From: JBIKLM01 sp044375105
GTDB taxonomy: Bacteria; Planctomycetota; UBA1135; GCA-002686595
Reading direction: 5' to 3'
Length of the DNA stretch: 16,518 nt
Assembly (NCBI GenBank): GCA_044375105.1
Contig: JBILNK010000093.1
Span: 1 to 16,518 of the forward strand
The notes beneath the pieces were generated by a model. That model saw only the letters and a list, made by a program, of their open reading frames with translations. It had not been told where the DNA came from and did not search any database. Below are positions 1-5,571 of the stretch, one piece after another. Both the position numbers and the translations under genes were made by a program. Every line of letters begins with the position of its first letter. The stretch's first letter is position 1.

Positions 1-395
1 TGGGCCGCGCCGAGAGCGCCCTGGCGCGCCTCGAGCGGGCCCGGAAGGAAGCGCCGCGCTCCCTGGCCGTGCTCGACAAGCTGGCCGGCGCCCAGGCCGC
101 CCTGGGCCGCGAGCGCGAACTCGAGCTGAGCCTGGCGCGCGGGCTGGCCCTGCTGGCCGACGGCGATGGGGAGCGGGCCGAGCAGCAGGCCCAAAGCCTG
201 GCCAACCGCGCCATCGAGGCGCTCGCCGCCCACCCCGGCGCCGAGGAACCGCGCCTGCTGCTGTGCTGGATCCAGGCCCTGCTGGGCGACCTCGCCACGG
301 CGCGCGACAACGCCGCGCGCCGCGCCAGCGACGCCCACGGCGCCGACTGGGCCGATCTCGAGCGCTTCCTCGATCAGCGCGGCTTGCCGCGCTGA
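1..395 (+). CDS. TPR-like repeat protein, C-terminal fragment
   Basis: This frame is open from the first bases of the window and stops at TGA 393-395, so only the last ~130 residues of a longer protein are visible. The fragment is almost entirely helical in character and rich in Ala, Leu, Arg and Glu. It shows tetratricopeptide-like spacing, for example the segments LDKLAGAQAALGRE and LLCWIQALLGDLATARD, each a helix-turn-helix with small residues at the packing positions. A GTG at 69 is in frame, but the reading frame continues upstream with the same TPR-like character, so I regard that GTG as internal. TPR proteins usually act as protein-interaction scaffolds; no catalytic domain is visible here, so the function cannot be named. 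The gene converges on the secreted-protein gene downstream, with hairpins between the two stops. Confidence 0.7.
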   Translation, partial: GRAESALARLERARKEAPRSLAVLDKLAGAQAALGRERELELSLARGLALLADGDGERAEQQAQSLANRAIEALAAHPGAEEPRLLLCWIQALLGDLATARDNAARRASDAHGADWADLERFLDQRGLPR

Positions 396-472
396 CAGCC
401 GGAGCAAGCAGGGCGGCTCTGGCCGCGCCCGGGCCGAAGTTTTCCTCAGCCCGTCAACAGCTCCCGAAATGC

Positions 473-499
473 ACGGGGGCCGCGGCGAGCGGCCCCCGT
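473..499. terminator. GC hairpin between convergent genes (first of three)
   Basis: Perfect 11-bp inverted repeat: arms 473-483 (ACGGGGGCCGC) and 489-499 (GCGGCCCCCGT), with a 5-nt loop. It lies about 80 bp after the TPR gene's stop and 57 bp beyond the stop of the convergent gene, so it could terminate either transcript. There is no T tract on either side, so factor-independent termination is only a candidate role. Confidence 0.5.
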
Positions 500-505
500 C
501 GGTCT

Positions 506-550
506 GGGCCGCCCGAGGCGGCCCGCTGGGGCGGGCCCTTCGGCCCGCCC
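506..550. terminator. Two further tandem GC hairpins in the convergent gap
   Basis: Two perfect stems follow the first hairpin directly. The first has arms 506-513 and 517-524 (GGGCCGCC/GGCGGCCC). The second has arms 529-537 and 542-550 (GGGCGGGCC/GGCCCGCCC) around a CTTC loop. The second ends 6 bp past the stop codon of the minus-strand gene, a typical terminator position for that gene. No U-run follows. Confidence 0.45.
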
Positions 551-555
551 GGCGA

Positions 556-2178
556 TCACAGGCAGCCGATCGCCGAGCCCAGGCGCACGCGCAGGCCGTT
601 GCTGAGTTCGGCGACCCCGAGCAGCGGACCGCCGCCGCTCGGCACCACCAGGGCCTGCAGCTCGAAGGTCAGCCCGGAGAAGGCCGGGTTGCTGGGGATC
701 GGGAAGGGGAAGGCCAGCGCGCCGCTGGCGTTGGTGACGGCGCTGCCGTAGGTCAGGATCTCGGCGCCGAAATTGCCGCCCAGGTGCACCACGCAGGCGC
801 CGCCCAGAGCCAGGTTGCCGGCCAGCGGGCTGCCGTACAGCACGGCGGGCGCGTTGGCGCTCAGGCCCTGGCCGAGCACCTGGAAGCCGGCGTTGCCGAG
901 GGTCGGCTGGGAGCTGGCGCGCAGCACGCCCGGCGCGCCGTTGGCGCAACCCAGGCCGGTCTGCAGCGTGTAGCTGTTGCCGGGCACGCTGGTCAGGACA
1001 TCGAAGCTGGCCGCTCCGGGCCCGGGCAGCAGGGCCGCGAGGGTCGCGTTGCCGCTGGTGGGCGCGCTGGGCGAGTCGAACCAGAAGTTGTAGATCTGGT
1101 TCCAGGCCAGACCGTTGCCGTTGGAGGCGAACACCAGCTGGCTCCCTTGGACCGAGGGCGTCCAGTCGTTGGCGCCCACGAAGTCGACGTCCTTGAAGCC
1201 GGGGTTCAGGATTTCGGTGCCCGGGCAGATCGGCAGGCGCAGCTCGCCGACCTGGCGATGGTTGTCGCGGTTGTGCAGGGCGTACTCGTAGTGGTACAGA
1301 CCGTTGACGGGGCCGGTGACTTTGACCGCCACGTACACGCGGCCGTCGTTGGTGCCGTTGGTGCCCGAGTTGACCGTGGCGCCGGTCCAGCGGTTCAGCA
1401 CGGTGCCTTCGGTCAGGGCGCCGCCGTTGCTGAAGTTCCACTTGGAGCCGGACCAGCTCGGGTTGGTGGGGCGCGAGCCGATGTTGTTGTTGCGATTGGC
1501 CTCCGGCTCGCCGCGGATCACGTAGTGCGAGGCGTAGAAGAAGCTCGCTCCGGGCTTGTTGAGCTCGGCGTCCGGCACGCGCACGCGGTTGCCGATAGGC
1601 CCCAGGCTCTGGGACTGGTTCAGGGAGTAGGAACGCTGGGAATCGCAATCGAAGGGCGGCGTGGGGGTCAGGCCCTTGTCGAAGAACGAGCAGGTCGCCT
1701 CCCACTCGCCGAGCCAGGCGTTGATCTCCTGCGGCGGCCCCAGGTAGAAGTTGTCCGCGTTGTTCTGGATGGCGTAGGTGTCCGAGCAGCCGACGCCCAG
1801 GAAGTTGCCGGAGCTCGGGTTCTGACAGGGGGTGCACTGGCTGTTCGAGAGCGCGAAGAAGCCGTGCTTGACGAAGCTGTAGTCGCTGACCTGGACGATG
1901 CGCGTGGCGCCCGGTTCCTGGCGCACCAGCATGAAGCCGATCAAGGGATGGTTCTCCTGCATCGGCGGCAGCCAGGGCACGTTGACGCTGCCCTTGTTGC
2001 AGGAGGTGGTGGCCATGGCCACCGCGTTGAGGCCGTTCGGGAAGCTGCCCGAGCGGTTGACGGCTTGCAGGCCCTCCAGGATGCCCAGCGACACGTCGGT
2101 GCCCGGGATCACGTTGGATTGGGCCAGGGCCGGGAGGCTGGAGCAGGCGAGCGCCAACCAGGTCAGCAGACGTTTCAT
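556..2178 (-). CDS. Secreted protein of unknown function with GxGC C-terminal domain
   Basis: The protein has 540 aa and starts with a clear Sec signal peptide (Lys-Arg, then a hydrophobic core, with likely cleavage after Ala-Leu-Ala-Gln near residue 20), which supports the ATG at 2178; no SD precedes it. The N-terminal region has a conserved-looking cysteine pattern: Cys60 in TTSCNKG, then KHGF at 104-107, CTPC at 115-118 and LGVGCSDTY at 127-135. I recall this block (KHGF, CxxC, LGVGCSDxY) from hypothetical exported proteins of planctomycetes, but I know no function for it. The middle (about 190-400) is beta-rich. Residues ~408-540 form a separate domain opening with GLGC and containing IPSNPAFSGL; it aligns by eye with the ends of two glycosidase-like proteins nearby. 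The cysteines would suit disulfides outside the cytoplasm, or metal binding. The protein is exported by inference; its substrate and partners are unknown. Confidence 0.88.
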   Translation of the reverse strand: MKRLLTWLALACSSLPALAQSNVIPGTDVSLGILEGLQAVNRSGSFPNGLNAVAMATTSCNKGSVNVPWLPPMQENHPLIGFMLVRQEPGATRIVQVSDYSFVKHGFFALSNSQCTPCQNPSSGNFLGVGCSDTYAIQNNADNFYLGPPQEINAWLGEWEATCSFFDKGLTPTPPFDCDSQRSYSLNQSQSLGPIGNRVRVPDAELNKPGASFFYASHYVIRGEPEANRNNNIGSRPTNPSWSGSKWNFSNGGALTEGTVLNRWTGATVNSGTNGTNDGRVYVAVKVTGPVNGLYHYEYALHNRDNHRQVGELRLPICPGTEILNPGFKDVDFVGANDWTPSVQGSQLVFASNGNGLAWNQIYNFWFDSPSAPTSGNATLAALLPGPGAASFDVLTSVPGNSYTLQTGLGCANGAPGVLRASSQPTLGNAGFQVLGQGLSANAPAVLYGSPLAGNLALGGACVVHLGGNFGAEILTYGSAVTNASGALAFPFPIPSNPAFSGLTFELQALVVPSGGGPLLGVAELSNGLRVRLGSAIGCL

Positions 2179-2361
2179 TCGGTCGGGTGGGGAAGGGGTC
2201 GCGGGGTGGGGCTTGGGCGGCCGGCCGGGGGCCCTGCGCCGCCGGGGGGGCTACGGGGAGCAGGGACGGCGGAGGGAGCCGGCGGGCGGGGGGCCCGGCG
2301 GGCGGTCCACGGCCGCTCCGAGCGAGCGGCCGCGGGGAACGGGGCGGGGAAGGCAGGGCCG

Positions 2362-2385
2362 TCGGGGCCCAGACTCGGGCCCCGA
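2362..2385. repeat. Inverted repeat (9-bp perfect hairpin)
   Basis: Arms TCGGGGCCC (2362-2370) and GGGCCCCGA (2377-2385) flank the loop AGACTC. It sits about 185 bp upstream of the start of the minus-strand secreted-protein gene. It could be a 5'-UTR hairpin or an operator; nothing in the sequence decides between these. Confidence 0.35.
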
Positions 2386-2420
2386 GGTGGCTGTCTAGTC
2401 ATCCGAGGACGCCCAGGCCA

Positions 2421-2433
2421 GGAAACGAGTTCC
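2421..2433. promoter_or_regulatory. GGAA-N5-TTCC dyad, candidate operator (upstream of A)
   Basis: GGAAACGAGTTCC is a dyad with 4-bp arms and a 5-bp spacer, extended imperfectly to CCAGGAA/TTCCTTGG. It lies in the divergent region, about 240 bp upstream of the minus-strand gene and 530 bp upstream of paralogue A. The same arm and spacer geometry occurs upstream of paralogue C, and a one-mismatch version upstream of B. A role in regulation is inference. Confidence 0.3.
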
Positions 2434-2816
2434 TTGGGCCAGGATTTCGCTGAAGCCATGGCTATTCGCCCAGCGGAGCGGCGGGGGGGGCGCCAGGGAG
2501 CCCGTCGGCACCCGGGTCGATCGTACCCCGCCGGTCCCCGATCCGCCGGTCCGCCCGCCCGCCCCTCCAGGCCGGAGCCACCCCCGGGGCAGGCGGACGA
2601 CCCGAGTTCCGGACGGGGCCCTGCCGGGCTCCGACCGGGCCGCAGATCCCGCCCCGCCAGCCGCCAGGGCCGGTGCGGCGCCTTGAAGCTCCGAGGTCTG
2701 CCGGGCCCAACCCCGATCGAAGCGCGCCGAGCGCCTCCGGCGATCAGACCCGCGCCCCGCAGGCGGGCCCCGCGCAAAAGCTCCCCGCAAGCCGCCCTTC
2801 CCAGGCGGCGCTTCCC

Positions 2817-2844
2817 TCCCTAGCCTCCCCTCCCTAGCCTCCCC
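2817..2844. repeat. 14-bp direct tandem duplication
   Basis: TCCCTAGCCTCCCC is present twice back to back (2817-2830 and 2831-2844), with no mismatch. It lies 122 bp upstream of paralogue A's start. It is probably a slippage product in C-rich DNA; no function is evident. Confidence 0.8.
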
Positions 2845-2966
2845 TGCTTGGACCAGCCCCCCTGCGACCGCAGGCCGCGCCGGCGACTGCACTGGGGGGG
2901 GCTAGACTTGAAGTGGGAGAGATTGCTTCCCCGGGGGCCACCCGTGTGCCGACGTCGCCTGACCCA

Positions 2967-4937
2967 ATGCGCCCGATGAACCGCCTTCGCTTGCCCGCCC
3001 TCCCGACCTTTCTGACCCTGGCCCTCGGCCTCGGCGCCCTGCCCGCCGCCGCCCAGCAGGCCCCCGGCGGAGCCGCGGAACGCCTGGGGGTCAATCTGAC
3101 CGACGTCCTCGACTACAGCACCGAGTGGGTCTTCGTGGACGTGTTCAAGCACGCCCGCCCCTGGGTGCCCCAGACCACGGCCTGGGACTCCCCCTGGGAC
3201 ACCGGCCAGCCCCTGGCGACCACCCCCGAAGGCTGGCCCCTGCTGGCCCCCGGCCAGGCGGCGGCGACGCTGATGCTGTTCGATATCGACGGCAAGTACC
3301 CGGCCGGCGTCTACACCTGCCTGTACGAGGGCACCGGCGACCTGGTCTTCGGCGGCAACGCCAGCGTGCTGACCAAGCAGCCCGGCAAGATCGAGCTCAA
3401 CGTCACCCAGGGCAACGGCGGCATTTTCCTCAAGCTGATCGCCAGCGACACGAGCGATCCGGTGCGCAACATCCGCGTGGTGATGCCCGGGTTCCTGGAC
3501 AGCTACCAGAGCGAGCCTTTCCACCCGCTGTTCATCGAGCGCCTCAAGCCCTACGGCCTGCTGCGCTTCATGCGCTGGCTGCGCATCAACGACTCGCCGC
3601 TCTCGACCTGGGCCCAGCGTCCGACCCCAAACACCTTCTCGCAGGCCACCGACAAGGGCGTGGCCCTCGAGTACGTGGTGGCCCTGGCCAACCAGACCCA
3701 GAAGCACGCCTGGGTCAACGTGCCGCACCTGGCCACGGACGACTTCGTGACGAGCATGGCACTCTTGCTGCGCGACAACCTGGATCCCGACCTGGACATC
3801 TACCTGGAGTTCTCCAACGAGGTCTGGAATGCGATCTACAGCCAGGGCGTGCACGCCCAGCTCGAAGGCCTGATCGCGGGCTACTCGAACGACCCGTGGA
3901 TCGCCCAGAACAATTGGGGCAGCAAGCGCGCGGTCGAGATCTTCGACATCTTCGACCAGGTCTTCGGCGCCCAGAAGACGCGCCTGGTCAAGGTGCTCGG
4001 CGGCATGGCCGCCTTCACCGGCCCGTCGATCTGGACGCTCGACTTCCAGAACGCCTACCAGAAGGCCGACGCCCTGGCGATCGCGCCCTATTTCGGCGGC
4101 GAGCTGGGCTCCCCGAGCCAAGCGGCGCAGACACTGACCAAGACCGTGGCCCAGATCCTCGACACCTGCGAACAGGACGTCAACACCACCGTCAGCGGCT
4201 GGATCACCCAGAACAAAGTCGTGGCCGACGCGCGCGGCCTGCGCCTGATCGCCTCCGAAGGCGGCCAGCGCATGGTCGCCGAGGGGCCCTTCACGGGCAA
4301 CCAGATCCTGAACCAAAAGTTCACCGCGGCCAATCGGGACCAGCGCATGGGCGACATCTACAGCGCCTACCTGGATCGCTGGGCGGCGCTTTCGGGCGGC
4401 GACCTGATGACCGCTTACGTCTCCTGCCGCGAGTACAACCAGTGGGGCTACTACGGCGTCCTGGAGCACCAGGACATCCCCCTGGCCCAGGCGCCCAAGT
4501 ACCAAGCGCTCTCGAAGTGGTCAGAGGCCGCCACCGGCGTGTCGCACTTCGGCAAGGGCTGCGGCAGCCTCGACATCGCCCCCCTGGGACAGGCCAAGCT
4601 CGGCAACGCGGCCTTCGGCCTGCAGCTTTCCGGCGCCCTGCCGAACACGCCGGTGTTCGCCATCCTGGGGTTCAGCGACAGCGCCTGGACGTTCCTGACC
4701 CTGCCGCTCGACCTGAGCGTGCTGTTCGCCCCGACCTGCAGCCTCTACGCCGCGGTGGACACGCTCTACACGGGCGTCAGCGACGGCGGTGGCCGGGCGA
4801 CCCAGGCCCTGCCGATCCCCGCCAATCCGAACTTGGCGGGCCTCGACGCCTTCACCCAGTGGGCCGCGGTCAACCCGGCCCAGAACGTGCTGGGCATCGA
4901 ATTCAGCCAGGGCATGCGGCTCGACCTGTTGCCCTGA
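2967..4937 (+). CDS. Exported GH-A-like glycoside hydrolase, paralogue A
   Basis: The protein has 656 aa from the ATG at 2967, chosen because it directly precedes a signal peptide (basic start, Leu-rich core, cleavage near Ala-Ala-Ala-Gln at 27-30); ATG 2976 is equally possible, and the frame stays open back to a GTG at 2913. The catalytic-like module spans ~38-522 and begins LGVNLTDV. SNEVWN holds Glu285, the likely acid/base, and EGGQR holds Glu431, the likely nucleophile; the ~146-residue spacing suits a clan GH-A (beta/alpha)8 barrel. Other blocks shared with the two downstream copies are HARPW, RFMRW, QRPTP, VPHLA and IAPYFG. Cys401 and Cys487 have counterparts in both paralogues. Residues ~529-656 form a GxGC C-terminal domain (FGKGCGS, PLDLSV, IPANPNLAGL). 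Related proteins are, as far as I recall, often labelled cellulose-binding, but the substrate is unknown and hydrolase activity is inferred from motifs only. It is first of three tandem copies, with its own hairpin terminator. Confidence 0.9.
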   Translation: MRPMNRLRLPALPTFLTLALGLGALPAAAQQAPGGAAERLGVNLTDVLDYSTEWVFVDVFKHARPWVPQTTAWDSPWDTGQPLATTPEGWPLLAPGQAAATLMLFDIDGKYPAGVYTCLYEGTGDLVFGGNASVLTKQPGKIELNVTQGNGGIFLKLIASDTSDPVRNIRVVMPGFLDSYQSEPFHPLFIERLKPYGLLRFMRWLRINDSPLSTWAQRPTPNTFSQATDKGVALEYVVALANQTQKHAWVNVPHLATDDFVTSMALLLRDNLDPDLDIYLEFSNEVWNAIYSQGVHAQLEGLIAGYSNDPWIAQNNWGSKRAVEIFDIFDQVFGAQKTRLVKVLGGMAAFTGPSIWTLDFQNAYQKADALAIAPYFGGELGSPSQAAQTLTKTVAQILDTCEQDVNTTVSGWITQNKVVADARGLRLIASEGGQRMVAEGPFTGNQILNQKFTAANRDQRMGDIYSAYLDRWAALSGGDLMTAYVSCREYNQWGYYGVLEHQDIPLAQAPKYQALSKWSEAATGVSHFGKGCGSLDIAPLGQAKLGNAAFGLQLSGALPNTPVFAILGFSDSAWTFLTLPLDLSVLFAPTCSLYAAVDTLYTGVSDGGGRATQALPIPANPNLAGLDAFTQWAAVNPAQNVLGIEFSQGMRLDLLP

Positions 4938-4995
4938 AGGCCTGCGGGGGCCCGCGCCCCGCCCACCTCGACGGGTCGCGCAAGCCCGCGGCGGT

Positions 4996-5032
4996 CGCCG
5001 GGCGCCCCCCCATCCGGGGAGGGCGCCCGGCG
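4996..5032 (+). terminator. Strong hairpin terminator candidate after paralogue A
   Basis: A perfect 12-bp outer stem (arms 4996-5007 CGCCGGGCGCCC and 5021-5032 GGGCGCCCGGCG) encloses a further 4-bp CCCC/GGGG stem with an ATCC loop; the A at 5020 is bulged. It starts 59 bp after A's stop codon. It is followed only by CGGTTTCGG, so there is no full T tract. The stem is among the strongest in the window and its position fits transcript termination. Confidence 0.6.
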
Positions 5033-5224
5033 CGGTTTCGGAGGCGCGGCGACCGCGCGGCCCGGCCGGGCGTGACGCGTTGAGCTCGACGCCGAGGGGC
5101 CCCTCCGACCGGAGCTGGTGGCCTCCGCGGGAGCCCCCACCCTCACCCGAGCGACGGGGGCAGCCAGCGATCGAAGCCCGGGTCCGAGGCGCCCCCGCCC
5201 GGCCAAATTCGGGCCGGGACAAAA

Positions 5225-5246
5225 CCTCCGGCGGCCCGGAAGGAGG
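5225..5246 (+). promoter_or_regulatory. Perfect SD (AAGGAGG) within a possible hairpin, no recognised gene attached
   Basis: AAGGAGG at 5240-5246 is a near-ideal anti-16S match in a genome that otherwise seldom shows SD sequences. CCTCC at 5225-5229 could pair with its GGAGG (5242-5246) and hide it. The nearest starts are TTG 5249 (85 codons of low-complexity text, SD spacing too short) and GTG 5251 (16 codons, ending at TAG 5299-5301). Immediately after, GGATTT/AAATCC (5245-5250 and 5257-5262) forms a competing 6-bp hairpin. It could be a leader-peptide control element for paralogue B, or a relic. Confidence 0.3.
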
Positions 5247-5273
5247 ATTTGTGGCGAAATCCCACGCGAGGTG

Positions 5274-5286
5274 CGAAACTTCTTCC
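5274..5286. promoter_or_regulatory. GGAA-N5-TTCC-like dyad (upstream of B)
   Basis: CGAAACTTCTTCC matches the GGAA-N5-TTCC geometry with one mismatch in the left arm. It is about 286 bp upstream of paralogue B. It is the weakest of the three candidate sites and is listed because exact or near-exact versions occur upstream of all three paralogues. Confidence 0.2.
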
Positions 5287-5571
5287 CAGGCGGGGATCTA
5301 GTGGTGCGATCGGGCCCCCTTCCGGGACCGTTTCCGGTTGGCCTGAGCTGATCTGTCGAGATTTCGGCCCTGACAAGATTGGATCGGACTCCGCCGAGCG
5401 GCAAGCTGCGCCGGCGGCCGTGCCCGTTCCTGGGGCCGGCCCAATTCTCGCCCGAGAGGCGCCCCCGCCGGCGAACCGGCGCTGCGGCCGGTCACCCGGC
5501 CGCTAGGGTCGCAGCCTCCCCACGATCCCCCGTTTCCCCGTCCCGCTGCTCAGCGGGCGATCGCGCGCCCC

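Larger units (their letters stand above)
2179..2966. other. Long gene-free G/C-rich divergent region
   Basis: This 788-bp gap separates the divergently transcribed 556-2178 gene and paralogue A. Frames that stay open here encode Arg/Gly/Pro/Ala-rich low-complexity text, so I see no convincing gene. It contains G runs (eight G at 2486-2493), a 9-bp hairpin at 2310-2332 (CGGCCGCTC/GAGCGGCCG), another at 2362-2385, a 10-bp palindrome AGCCATGGCT at 2454-2463, a GGAA-N5-TTCC dyad and a 14-bp tandem duplication. Promoters for both flanking genes must lie here, but I cannot place -35/-10 boxes with confidence; TAGACT at 2903-2908 is the most -10-like hexamer on the plus strand. Confidence 0.6.
4938..5571. 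other. Intergenic region between paralogues A and B
   Basis: This 634-bp gap has no convincing gene. It contains the hairpin terminator of A, a smaller hairpin CCCGGCC/GGCCGGG at 5198-5218, and a more A/T-containing patch at ~5205-5300 with an unattached SD sequence and a GGAA-N5-TTCC-like dyad. A 6-bp hairpin lies at 5475-5492. TAGGGT at 5504-5509 could be a -10 box for B, but no matching -35 is visible. The long gap plus terminator suggests B has its own promoter. Confidence 0.55.

Noticed and set aside
2458..2823. Possible 121-aa plus-strand gene starting in the AGCCATGGCT palindrome
   Set aside because: Arg/Pro/Gly-rich text typical of noncoding GC-rich DNA; no SD and no motif.
2395..2892. 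Possible 165-aa minus-strand gene in the long divergent gap
   Set aside because: Its last ~25 residues look somewhat protein-like, but the rest is Gly/Arg/Pro/Ala low complexity without domain or SD. It was not accepted without homologues.
2913..2966. Upstream GTG start for paralogue A
   Set aside because: It would add 18 residues before the signal peptide; the ATG at 2967 (or 2976) gives a normal Sec signal, so the extension is unlikely.
2820..4505. 561-codon open frame on the minus strand opposite paralogue A
   Set aside because: It is an antisense shadow: the plus strand encodes a signal peptide and conserved motifs, and the minus frame gives Val/Gly/Ala/Gln/Arg-rich text without motifs. 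Long antisense frames are expected at this GC content.
5249..5506. 85-aa ORF from TTG after the AAGGAGG sequence
   Set aside because: SD to TTG spacing is only 2 nt, and the translation is rich in Pro/Arg/Ala with no recognisable domain.
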